NCBI GenBank assembly: GCA_020532515.1
Contig: JAJBAY010000003.1
Location: forward strand, 1 to 64,000
DNA from: Candidatus Cloacimonadota bacterium
GTDB taxonomy: Bacteria; Cloacimonadota; Cloacimonadia; Cloacimonadales; Cloacimonadaceae
Length of the DNA stretch: 64,000 nucleotides
Direction of reading: 5' to 3'
Positions 25,796 to 34,196 of this stretch are shown here, in pieces (the stretch's first letter is position 1; each line of letters starts with the position of its first letter). The notes beneath the pieces are model-generated. The model was given only the letters and a program-made list of their open reading frames with translations. It did no database searches and was not told the DNA's origin. The translations under genes and the position numbers were made by a program.

Positions 25796-26933
25796 AGGTA
25801 ATCAGCATCTGCGCGATGATTTTGGGCACTTCCACACTGGGCTTTTTGTCGCTCAACATGCTCTTCAGTTTTCTTAGTTCGAGCAAGATCACTTCTCGTC
25901 TGGGGCTGCCAGGCAGAATTTCTGATAGTTTAGCGTTGATGTTGTGGATGTTCATGTTATGTTGCACGAGCTCTGGCAGCACGTCATTGTCGAGGATGAT
26001 ATTGGGTAAGCCTATGCGGGAAAGCCGGATCAAGTGCTTTCCAATAAGATAAGACAAGAAATTGGCCTGGTAACAGATCACACAAGGGGTGCCGATATAA
26101 GCAGCCTCCAAAGTAACCGTCCCAGAAGTGCAGACCAAGGCATCACAGTGCTTCATCATATCGTAATTGTAGCCATCAATGATATTAAGATTCGGCATTC
26201 CAGTACCAGATACCATGTCCATAAAAAGTTGGTGATTAACCCCGTGGGATTTTGAGATGAGGATTTCGTATTTGTCCTGATCCCACATTTTGGCTGCCTT
26301 CAGGAAAGTGGGCAGCATCTTCTTGGCTTCGCTATTGCGGCTACCAGGGAAGAAGCCCAGCCACTTTTTGCCTGCATTCAGATGAAAGAACCTGGCAAAA
26401 GCATCCCGATCCATCTTGTGTTCGATCTCTTCTGCGATGGGGTGCCCCACATAAGTGCAAGCAATATTATGAATGCTGAGTAGTTCTTCCTCAAAGGGCA
26501 GGATGCAGGCTGCGTGCTTTACACTGGCCTTGATCTTGAAGACCCGCTCGTGTTTCCAAGCCCAAAATTGTGGAACTATATAGTATAAGACCGGAATGCG
26601 ATATTCATCCGCCAGATGTGCTATGCGCAGATTCAGCCCGGGATAATCCGCCAGGATCACCAGATCAGGCTTTGCCTCGTCAAAGAGTCTCTTGATCCTT
26701 TGTTCCACCTTGAGAAAGAAGCCAAGATGCTGCAGTACCTCTACAAATCCCATCACCGCAAAACGATCGAAGGGAAAGAGAGGTTTCAGGCCCTGAGCCT
26801 GCATTTTAGGACCGCCTATACCCAGATGTTGATAGCGTTTGCCATCTTTTGCCAAAGCCTTCATGATCAGTTCGCAATGCAAATCGCCACTGCTTTCGCC
26901 AGCCAGCCAAAAGATAGTGATTAATTTGTCCAT
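25788..26933 (-). CDS. lpxB: Lipid-A-disaccharide synthase
   Basis: Joins UDP-2,3-diacylglucosamine and lipid X to form the lipid A disaccharide; a peripheral GT-B (GT19) enzyme. At 381 residues it has normal length. Landmarks: FWLAGESSGDLHCELIMKAL at the N-terminus, the PKMQAQGLKPLFPFDRFAVM segment with GFVEVL, FIAPYP-like YYIVPQFWAWKHERVFKI, FPGSRNSEAKKMLPTFLKA and CTSGTVTLEAAYIGTP. I choose the ATG at 26933, whose ATGA overlaps the stop of the COG2426 gene and where the family N-terminus begins; the longer frame runs through that gene. Lipid A confirms an LPS-bearing outer membrane. Confidence 0.97.
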   Translation of the reverse strand: MDKLITIFWLAGESSGDLHCELIMKALAKDGKRYQHLGIGGPKMQAQGLKPLFPFDRFAVMGFVEVLQHLGFFLKVEQRIKRLFDEAKPDLVILADYPGLNLRIAHLADEYRIPVLYYIVPQFWAWKHERVFKIKASVKHAACILPFEEELLSIHNIACTYVGHPIAEEIEHKMDRDAFARFFHLNAGKKWLGFFPGSRNSEAKKMLPTFLKAAKMWDQDKYEILISKSHGVNHQLFMDMVSGTGMPNLNIIDGYNYDMMKHCDALVCTSGTVTLEAAYIGTPCVICYQANFLSYLIGKHLIRLSRIGLPNIILDNDVLPELVQHNMNIHNINAKLSEILPGSPRREVILLELRKLKSMLSDKKPSVEVPKIIAQMLITYG

Positions 26934-27505
26934 CAATGCACCGCCAGCTTTCCCATCAAGGATAAAGGAGTTACAATCGCGCTGGCCGCTATCACGCCCA
27001 ACAGGATATATAGCATAGACTTCCAAAAACTGATGCCAAAGATTCTGGAGGCCAAAGCGCCAGTCCAGCCGCCTGTTCCGGGCAGTGGAATACCCACAAA
27101 AGTGATGAGCCCGATGGCTTCGTAACGCTCAATAGCCTTCCCTTTCCGGCGGGTACGCGTAAAAAGCCAGGAGGTGAATCTTGCACCGATGGGAACCTTG
27201 CTGATCAGTTTGAAAAACCATTCGACGAAAAGCAGTATAAAGGGGATTGGAATCATGTTTCCCAAAATAGAGAGAATTGCCGCCTCCAACCAGGGGATTT
27301 TGAACAGCAGAATGGCTACCGGGATCGATCCTCTGAGCTCGATAAGTGGCAGCATCGAGATAATGAGCACAATCAGCCGTGGGCTGAGACCTTTGTCTGT
27401 AAGCCAATTCACAGTACTGTCTGCAAATGAAGATGCATGTAAGCCAGATATGGCAATCATCAAAAGCAGAGTAAGGCAAATGGTCTTTGTTATTTTATGA
27501 TTCAA
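26933..27505 (-). CDS. COG2426 / small multidrug export-like membrane protein
   Basis: A polytopic protein matching the Sm_multidrug_ex (COG2426) family: LPLIELRGSIPVAILLFKIP, ILGNMIPIPFILLFVEWF, GLITFVGIPLPGTGGWTGAL and SFWKSMLYILLGVIAAS. The original export role for this family is weakly supported; I would call it a membrane protein of unknown function. The best start is TTG at 27505, six bases after GGAG (27513-27516), giving about 190 residues and a signal-like N-terminus NHKITKTICLTLLLMIAISG. An ATG at 27529 is possible but has no ribosome site. TTGACA at 27567-27562 lies upstream. First gene of the lpxB operon. Confidence 0.85.
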   Translation of the reverse strand: MNHKITKTICLTLLLMIAISGLHASSFADSTVNWLTDKGLSPRLIVLIISMLPLIELRGSIPVAILLFKIPWLEAAILSILGNMIPIPFILLFVEWFFKLISKVPIGARFTSWLFTRTRRKGKAIERYEAIGLITFVGIPLPGTGGWTGALASRIFGISFWKSMLYILLGVIAASAIVTPLSLMGKLAVH

Positions 27506-27561
27506 ATTCAAACTCCTATATGCGTGCATGATGCGGTATCTTTTACAAAAAGGCTGAATTT

Positions 27562-27567
27562 TGTCAA
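27562..27567 (-). promoter_or_regulatory. -35 hexamer upstream of the lpxB operon
   Basis: TTGACA on the minus strand, followed after 16 bases by TAAAAG as a weak -10. It lies about 57 bases before the chosen TTG start at 27505. Confidence 0.5.
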
Positions 27568-27672
27568 TCACAAAAAAAGAAACCTCTAAATAAAGCTTGA
27601 CGAAATCTGCCTTCTCATGCTCCTTGAAAAAAAGCCAATTTGTATAATAATATATAGCATATAGGAGATTAC

Positions 27673-30600
27673 ATGAAAAAAGCAATCCTTATGATCGGGA
27701 TGCTGGCAATACTCGTTGCTCTTCCCGCTTTCATTTCAGAGACCGCTTCGCTGGAAAAATTCCTCATAGGTAGCGAAGAGAATTGCGCTTATGATAATTG
27801 GATTTCTCATATTGCAGAAGGTATAGCATCTCCAAACTACAACCTTTATGCGCCTTTCGACAGACAAACCAACGGTTTTGGTGACTATCACACACCCTCC
27901 ACTTCCGAGCTGAATCAATGGGGCTATATCGTCGATCTCTTCCTGGCAGGTTTGCTCGATCAAGCTCAAGCTGCCGTGACACAGGCAGGCTTCCCCTATC
28001 AGGTGGTGGAATTCAACGATACCGATACAGGCCGGACTTTTTATATGCTTCGGGAAATCCCGAACTGGACCCATTATGACGATAATGGCACTATAGATAC
28101 CTATGATGATGAGCATGGCGCTTTTGACTACGCTTGGGGATTGTACATCTACAACCCAGAGAGTAATCGTCCGATCATCGTAACAGCACCCCATCCCACA
28201 GATGACTTTCCCACCACCATCATGAGCTACGATGCCTTCACCCTTTGGGATGCTTCTTTTCTAATAATTTCAGGCACAGGTCGTGAAGTGCGTTGGACGA
28301 ATGTGGGATCTTACACAAATGCAAAATCCTTGAGTGACCCCACCAGGGTACCCAACCATCCCTTTAATATAGCTTACAAAAGATTTGCCGACAAAATCCG
28401 CCTTGATTTTGGCCGCCGGGAGTTTTCTGCGCAAATCCACTCTTATGATTGGAATCGACATGTGGGCTACACAGATACTCAGCTATCTGCCGGAAATACC
28501 AGTTTCTGCCCCAATCTCCCCATTCGTGATCTAAGCAGCATGAAAAATGATCTGATCAATAAGGGAGATCATCTGATGATCCCGGCAAATACCATAGGCA
28601 CTCATAAAGACGTGTTTTTAAACCAATATTATGCGGTAAATTACAGCATCCATGATTTCACTTTCTCCGATGGCGAAGTGGAATACCCAGTAAATGGTGA
28701 GATTGATCTGCCCGGATATGCCCAAAGCCAGCAGTCTATTTACACCCTGACCGGCTGGAATGATTATGATGTCTTTGATCCTTGGTTCCATATTGAAATG
28801 GATGAACTGCCCAATGCCTATGACGAGACCGAGAATAACTATAAATGGTTCTACGGTTGGGACGCAGACGAAGGCAGATGGGATTTTGATAATCTCTACA
28901 CCAATTTCAGACAGTATTATGGACGCTGGGTGATCGACCTGGAAAGCCTTCTGGATGATATGTTTACTATGAATGATGGCCTTGTACCACCTGCTCCGGA
29001 TAATCTACATGTGATTAATTCATCCATGTATTATGTGACTCTGGGTTGGGACAAGAGCGATGCCTATGACTTTGACAGTTATGAAGTGCTCTATGGCACA
29101 GAGCCCATCACTGGAGATAACTATCAAATCTTTGACCGGAATAATGACCCCAAACTCGCTTCTCAGGCCTTCGAAACCATCAATGTAACGGGCCTCAATA
29201 ACAATTTTAGCTATTACTTCAAAATCCGTGCCCGTGACAAAAATGGTAACTTCTCTTTTGTGTCCAATGAGGTCACTACCGCTCCAGCCCCAGCCAATGT
29301 GACAAACTTTATGGCGCATGGCATGAGCTCTTCGGTGCGATTGTATTGGACTATAGGTACACAAAGCGGAGTGCAAGGCTACAATATCTACCGCAAAACA
29401 GTGGATTCCGCTTGGGAAATGATCGATACTTATTCGGCTAATCCCGTACTCGTAGGCGGAAATTACAGCTATGAATATTGGGATTTTAGCTCTCCCAATG
29501 GCGTGCATTACACCTATCGCATCAGCATGGTAGATGCCAATAACATCGAGCATATCCACAACGTTCCGCAATCAGCTTCTGCAGAATTGGTTCATGATCT
29601 ACAGATCGCAAATGCCAGTGGCACCCTCACGGATCTCATCTCGTTTGGACAAAATCCTTATGCTTCAGACGATCCGGATACTTACTGGGATACAGCAAAA
29701 GGAAATCCAAGCGGTAATTACGTTTGGCTGGCTTTTTGGCAACCCTACTGGGGACAAAATGGCACCCATTTGGGCCGCGAGGTCAAAGCAGGCTACGATC
29801 TATCCACCGATCTTAAAACCTGGAACCTGCGTGTGCGCTCCAGCCAATATAATGTTCCACTCTATCTTTCTGTGCCCACGACGGGACATAGAGCTGAAAA
29901 GATCTATGTTTACGACACAGGCACTGGTATTTGGCACGACCTGCAGAGTGGTCCCTATCAGTTTACGGTGAGCAATTCCAATGCCCGCACCATGACTCTG
30001 TATTGGGGCAATCTCCAGCCTGCAGTAAATTACGGATTTAAGGACAACCAAATCTATCAGGGAGGAAACACGGTCAATTTCGCCTGGAGCAATATCAATC
30101 CTTTCTTGATAGATCATCTGAATCTGTACCTCAAAAACGCCAGTGATTCTTTGGCTATATTTACGAACATCCCCTCCAATACGTCCAACTATAGCTATAT
30201 CATCCCGCAGGCTATAGATATGCCCGAAAGCAAGGCTTACCTGGAAGTGGTGGCCACAGATGGGCTGCGCAAGATTTATGCTTCTCCATACACCTTTTCC
30301 ATCGTGCCCAGAATGAATTTGCTCTACAACGAACCCGGGTGGCAAACAAAGAGCAATCCCTTCCCACAGAGCAGCTTCACCATTGATAATATCTTTGGAG
30401 CTGGGGCCTTGGGCTATGTTTATGGTCAGGATTGGATAGCTTATAATGAATATGTCCATGGACTGGGGTATTTTGTAAAAGCCACAGATGCAGTGTTTCA
30501 AAGCACACTCTCAGACGTTATAGCTACCGCTACCGAAGTGGAAATCGAGCCGGGTTGGAACTTCGTGGCGAATCCACATCTGTGCTACTATGATATCTCT

Positions 30601-31569
30601 TCCTTGCATTTTATGGTCAACAACAGCCTCTTTGAATTCTCTGAGCTGATCAACCATAAAATGATCTCCAGTGCAATATATGTCTATCGAGATGGTGCTT
30701 ACCAACTCGTCAATCGGATTGAGCCTTATGAATCCTTCTTTATCAAGAGCTATGCAAGCCCTGGGAATAACGTCGTCTTGAAGCTCTATCCATTTTATGA
30801 TGCACCTCAGATTCAACCGCCAGCTCCCAAATGGGCCATCACCCTGAAAGCCATGAATGTTGAAACCGATATGGATTGGATCACTATTGGCTCCAGCCCG
30901 ATAGCCACCGATGGCTACGATTTCAGGATTGATCTGCCTGCAGCACCCAGCAAACCGGTAAGCCCTGCCACCACCTTATCCCTATTGGCACCGGATTTGG
31001 TCTCCTTCTTTGATGAACACCTAAAACAGGATTTTCGCAAGAATTTCTCTGATACTGAGGCTTCTAAGGAGTTTGAATTTGTCCTGAATACCGATGGTAC
31101 AGGAACCATGGAGTTTGAAAGCCTCTTTAGTGCTGTGCCAGATGGCTGGACAGTGAGATTCTATCTGGATGACTTTGCCCATACTCTGGTGGATGGTGGC
31201 GAATTCACTGTAGATCTGCCAGCAGCGGGTAATTACACTGGCAGCATTGTGATTTACAACTATGCAGTCAGCAATAGTGATCTTGTCCAGAGCCCTTTGA
31301 GCAAGATCAAAGTCTATCCCAATCCATTCAATCCCACGGTTACCATTGCCTTTGACACCCCCGCAGCGATGGACTGCAGCGTGGAGATCTATAACCTTCG
31401 GGGACAGAGGGTAAATACCATTCATAAAGGAACCTTGGGCTCCGGGAATCATAAGTTACTCTGGCATGGAACAGACCTGCATGGACGTGTCGTGGCCAGT
31501 GGAGTCTATTTTGCCCGGATCAAAACGCCCCATTCTACTAAAAGCATCAAAATGCTGCTCATGAAATAG
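27673..31569 (+). CDS. Large secreted protein with fibronectin type III-like domains and sorting tail
   Basis: A 1298-residue exported protein. The signal peptide is MKKAILMIGMLAILVALPAF. About 25-430 is a globular domain I cannot name; it contains PIIVTAPHPTDDFPTT and FSAQIHSYDWNRH, whose His and Asp residues recall metal-dependent hydrolases. Two fibronectin type III-like domains follow at about 437-640 (PPAPDNLHVINSSMYYVTLG, RLYWTIGTQSGVQGYNIYRK). About 640-1210 is beta-rich and includes a GWNFVANPHLCYYD segment seen in FCB cell-surface proteins. The tail has VYPNPFNPTVTIAFD, NLRGQRV, GVYFARIKT and KSIKMLLMK, the type-A sorting domain. AGGAG precedes the ATG. Monocistronic, ended by the hairpin at 31596. 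Confidence 0.88.
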   Translation: MKKAILMIGMLAILVALPAFISETASLEKFLIGSEENCAYDNWISHIAEGIASPNYNLYAPFDRQTNGFGDYHTPSTSELNQWGYIVDLFLAGLLDQAQAAVTQAGFPYQVVEFNDTDTGRTFYMLREIPNWTHYDDNGTIDTYDDEHGAFDYAWGLYIYNPESNRPIIVTAPHPTDDFPTTIMSYDAFTLWDASFLIISGTGREVRWTNVGSYTNAKSLSDPTRVPNHPFNIAYKRFADKIRLDFGRREFSAQIHSYDWNRHVGYTDTQLSAGNTSFCPNLPIRDLSSMKNDLINKGDHLMIPANTIGTHKDVFLNQYYAVNYSIHDFTFSDGEVEYPVNGEIDLPGYAQSQQSIYTLTGWNDYDVFDPWFHIEMDELPNAYDETENNYKWFYGWDADEGRWDFDNLYTNFRQYYGRWVIDLESLLDDMFTMNDGLVPPAPDNLHVINSSMYYVTLGWDKSDAYDFDSYEVLYGTEPITGDNYQIFDRNNDPKLASQAFETINVTGLNNNFSYYFKIRARDKNGNFSFVSNEVTTAPAPANVTNFMAHGMSSSVRLYWTIGTQSGVQGYNIYRKTVDSAWEMIDTYSANPVLVGGNYSYEYWDFSSPNGVHYTYRISMVDANNIEHIHNVPQSASAELVHDLQIANASGTLTDLISFGQNPYASDDPDTYWDTAKGNPSGNYVWLAFWQPYWGQNGTHLGREVKAGYDLSTDLKTWNLRVRSSQYNVPLYLSVPTTGHRAEKIYVYDTGTGIWHDLQSGPYQFTVSNSNARTMTLYWGNLQPAVNYGFKDNQIYQGGNTVNFAWSNINPFLIDHLNLYLKNASDSLAIFTNIPSNTSNYSYIIPQAIDMPESKAYLEVVATDGLRKIYASPYTFSIVPRMNLLYNEPGWQTKSNPFPQSSFTIDNIFGAGALGYVYGQDWIAYNEYVHGLGYFVKATDAVFQSTLSDVIATATEVEIEPGWNFVANPHLCYYDISSLHFMVNNSLFEFSELINHKMISSAIYVYRDGAYQLVNRIEPYESFFIKSYASPGNNVVLKLYPFYDAPQIQPPAPKWAITLKAMNVETDMDWITIGSSPIATDGYDFRIDLPAAPSKPVSPATTLSLLAPDLVSFFDEHLKQDFRKNFSDTEASKEFEFVLNTDGTGTMEFESLFSAVPDGWTVRFYLDDFAHTLVDGGEFTVDLPAAGNYTGSIVIYNYAVSNSDLVQSPLSKIKVYPNPFNPTVTIAFDTPAAMDCSVEIYNLRGQRVNTIHKGTLGSGNHKLLWHGTDLHGRVVASGVYFARIKTPHSTKSIKMLLMK

Positions 31570-31595
31570 CCTGAAGCTTTAGGGTAAAAATAGTT

Positions 31596-31628
31596 AGAGC
31601 CGCATGCCATCTGGCATGCGGCTCTAAA
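31596..31628. terminator. Hairpin terminator between convergent genes
   Basis: A perfect 13-bp stem, AGAGCCGCATGCC (31596-31608) with GGCATGCGGCTCT (31613-31625), and loop ATCT. It sits 26 bases after the large secreted protein gene and 27 bases beyond the 3' end of the pilin-like gene on the other strand, so it can serve both. T-runs are short, but stem length makes it convincing. Confidence 0.75.
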
Positions 31629-31652
31629 CTTTTAAGCTCTAAGCTTTAGGTA

Positions 31653-32186
31653 CTAATTCTGCGGTAACCATTCATCCCGGATAGTCGGTTTGCGATCCGG
31701 AGAGGGGTCTTCCACTTTGTAGCTGCGCTCGGAAAGTATATAAATTACCTTGATTCCAGCTTTGCCAAATTCTTCCTTTGTTATAGTGATGAAACCAAAG
31801 TTCTCGGTATCATACTTGATCATAAAGTCATCGGTTTCGATAAACAATTCACCTTCGGCATTGCTGTTGATGGCATAATCATCGGTTGCGGTGAGATTCA
31901 GCTGACCAAAATCAAAGGGGTAATCACCAAAATCATCTGTTCTTTTGAATTCTTCAGCAGCATCAATGGCAGTTTGCAAGACCGGCAGGATGGCTTCGAA
32001 TTTATTCTTTGCCATACCTTCCGCTTTTTTATCCAACTTAAGCTGTTTCATGCCAAAGATAAAGACAAAGACCAAGCCGACCAGCAGCAGGATCAAGATT
32101 AATTCAACGAGACTTACCTTGTGTTTAATCGCCACAGCAGGCACGTCATTAGTCTTATTCTGTGTATTCTTTTGTGTTTCAGACAT
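31653..32186 (-). CDS. Membrane-anchored protein with a pilin-like N-terminal helix
   Basis: A 177-residue protein I do not recognise. A hydrophilic leader of about 23 residues is followed by KVSLVELILILLLVGLVFVF, closely resembling the methylated N-terminal helix of type IV pilins and pseudopilins (F/S-x-L-x-E at +5). The residue before the expected cleavage point is Lys, not Gly, so a prepilin peptidase may not process it. About 45-75 continues as helix (KAEGMAKNKFEAILPVLQTA), like a pseudopilin shaft. The rest is a small alpha/beta domain ending in DRKPTIRDEWLPQN. TTGACA at 32247-32242 lies upstream. No other pilus gene is present, so this may be a minor pseudopilin-like or unrelated anchor protein. 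Confidence 0.7.
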   Translation of the reverse strand: MSETQKNTQNKTNDVPAVAIKHKVSLVELILILLLVGLVFVFIFGMKQLKLDKKAEGMAKNKFEAILPVLQTAIDAAEEFKRTDDFGDYPFDFGQLNLTATDDYAINSNAEGELFIETDDFMIKYDTENFGFITITKEEFGKAGIKVIYILSERSYKVEDPSPDRKPTIRDEWLPQN

Positions 32187-32241
32187 TATTATCTCCCAAG
32201 AAATTCTTCATTGCATCCATAGTTTTTAAGCTTTCTATTTT

Positions 32242-32247
32242 TGTCAA
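32242..32247 (-). promoter_or_regulatory. -35 hexamer upstream of the pilin-like gene
   Basis: TTGACA on the minus strand followed after 17 bases by AACTAT, a weak -10. It lies about 56 bases before the start at 32186, and GGGAGA lies six bases before that start. Confidence 0.5.
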
Positions 32248-32333
32248 ACCTTTTTATCTGTATTCCGTGATTATGGGCTTCCGAGCAGCATCTTATCGCA
32301 AAGCCAGAGAGGGATTGTCTGCATTCGGGATAA

Positions 32334-34109
32334 TCATTGGAAATCATATCTCTGTGGACGTCTTCCCGTAAATCCTTCTAGGTTTACCGGGCTTTTGAGC
32401 CTGAGCTCCACGCCAAAACCCGGCTTGGATTTGAAGTCTTGCTCAATGCTAAAAAATAGTTCGATAAAATCCCAAATCAAACTGGGATTGCGCAATCTGA
32501 GTCCGAGGCCCTGAGAAAAGAGGCTGCGGTTCTTATCCGTTTCCAGCCGGTCATCTTTCATGAAGGCCATATCAGCAAATGCAAAAGTCGTGATTTGAAA
32601 ACCAAACAGGGATAATGGCAAAGACAGGTCTTCTTCCAGGCTGGTATAAATCAGGTCTGTTCCACTCAAATCCCTATTGCTCCGGTACACTGGATTGGTT
32701 TTAAGACTGATGCTTTGGGTTTCCAGAATTCTTCGGCTGCGGATGTACCTTGCGCTTACAAAACTGCGTGCTTTTATCCGTCCCAAGTTTGTCGTCTGCG
32801 AGATATACAGTGGTTCCAGAACGAATACCCCCTCTTCTACCCTGCCATCGGCCCAGAAACCTTCCAGTGCAGACTTTAAATAGATGTACTGGTCATCACC
32901 CGGGAAAATGGAGAATGATCCATGGAGGCCTGAAAATGGCCTTGTCTTGTATTCTCCAATATCCACTCCACTATACAGCTCAAAAAGGAATCCTACCGGA
33001 AGATGGTCATTATCCAAGAAAGAGCTGACCCTGGGCATATAGAGATATACGGATTGAGTTAAGGCTACAGCCCCCAACGCAAAGAAAGATTCCTGCCAGG
33101 GCATGCCGGTTTCCACATTTGAAGAAGGGCGCTTGGGATACCAGTCCCGATTTACGGAAAGAGCGGCATAAGCATAACGAGGATAGTCAAAATAATCAAA
33201 ATTGCGGGCGATCCAAGCACCTGATTCCATTTTATTTACTGAAACGCTGTCTTTTGGGGGAGAGATGCTCATTGTCTTAAACTCACTGCCGCCAGAGTAT
33301 CTGAATAATGGATAGATAAAGGGACGTTGAACCTTGAGTTCCACCAGCCTTTGACCTGGCAGATCGGCCCAGTGTATATTGCCCTGAGTAAAGCTGCCCA
33401 GGACATTGGAATTCGTAAAAGAACTCTCCCAACCGATTGTTGTCTGGTTCTCTGAGTCTATATGCCAAGTATTCTGCGTGGAATGCCCCGTTCCTAACAG
33501 GTTTCTATCGAAAATCCCGATACTAAACTTGTCCTTGCTCACATAGCTTCCGCTGAGTTTGAGGAAGAACTTCTCGCGAGTATATACATTGATCTCGATC
33601 TCATTATTCTCTGTGTACACAATCTCAAATTCAATCTCAGAGAACAAAGCCTGATCATATAGGTATTGAAGGTTGCTGATCAGGTATTCAGGATTCAGGC
33701 TATCTCCTTCTGTAAAGAAAAGCTGCTCCCGGATCCTGCGTTCTCTGGTCTTGGGATGCAGAGTGTTGCCCAAGCGGACTAGACCTCTAAGTGGTTTTAG
33801 TGAGCCTTGGGGCTTTTTGAACACATCTTTTGGAATGATATTGATCTTGGCGATTCTTAGGCCCCGATACGGTTCAAAATCCTCAACATTTTCTGAAAAT
33901 TGGCCTTTATTATCCTCAGTTCTAAAGAGTAAGGGATACATCCGGTGCAGCAGCCTATTCTCGTGAATTATTTGCTGAAGATTGCCTCCCATGCTTGTAT
34001 CATCCATATTTAAAAGGCTATCCGGTGGGCTACTTTCTTCTGCACCCAAAAAAGCTATGGCACAACAAGCTGCCAGAATGAGGCACAGTCCCAGGTATCT
34101 GACGTTCAT
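32334..34109 (-). CDS. Omp85-like outer-membrane protein with one POTRA-like domain
   Basis: About 591 residues. Signal peptide MNVRYLGLCLILAACCAIAF. Around residues 75-175 is a POTRA-like unit: FTEGDSLNPEYLISNLQYL then YDQALFSEIEFEIVYTEN and EINVYTREKF, the usual F-x-EG...LF pattern. From about 180 to the end it is barrel-like strands (FSIGIFDRNLLGTGHSTQNT is the typical first-strand motif of Omp85 and TamA proteins). A role in outer-membrane protein insertion or transport is likely; with a single POTRA it is closer to TamA/patatin-type than BamA. I prefer the ATG at 34109 because the ATG at 34121 abuts the AGG ribosome site. TamB is encoded at 57-61 kb, far from here. Confidence 0.85.
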   Translation of the reverse strand: MNVRYLGLCLILAACCAIAFLGAEESSPPDSLLNMDDTSMGGNLQQIIHENRLLHRMYPLLFRTEDNKGQFSENVEDFEPYRGLRIAKINIIPKDVFKKPQGSLKPLRGLVRLGNTLHPKTRERRIREQLFFTEGDSLNPEYLISNLQYLYDQALFSEIEFEIVYTENNEIEINVYTREKFFLKLSGSYVSKDKFSIGIFDRNLLGTGHSTQNTWHIDSENQTTIGWESSFTNSNVLGSFTQGNIHWADLPGQRLVELKVQRPFIYPLFRYSGGSEFKTMSISPPKDSVSVNKMESGAWIARNFDYFDYPRYAYAALSVNRDWYPKRPSSNVETGMPWQESFFALGAVALTQSVYLYMPRVSSFLDNDHLPVGFLFELYSGVDIGEYKTRPFSGLHGSFSIFPGDDQYIYLKSALEGFWADGRVEEGVFVLEPLYISQTTNLGRIKARSFVSARYIRSRRILETQSISLKTNPVYRSNRDLSGTDLIYTSLEEDLSLPLSLFGFQITTFAFADMAFMKDDRLETDKNRSLFSQGLGLRLRNPSLIWDFIELFFSIEQDFKSKPGFGVELRLKSPVNLEGFTGRRPQRYDFQ

Positions 34110-34131
34110 GTTCTCATTCATCCTAAATAAA

Positions 34132-34157
34132 TGCCCGCCAGAAAGTTCCAGCGGGCA
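34132..34157 (-). terminator. Hairpin after the phosphoglycerate dehydrogenase gene
   Basis: TGCCCGC (34132-34138) and GCGGGCA (34151-34157) form a 7-bp GC-rich stem with a 12-base loop. On the minus strand it is followed by TTTATTTA, consistent with a moderate terminator 40 bases after the serA-like stop at 34197. Confidence 0.55.
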
Positions 34158-34196
34158 AGTTTAGTGTCATCTATATCACCATTCAAGAGGCGCTAT

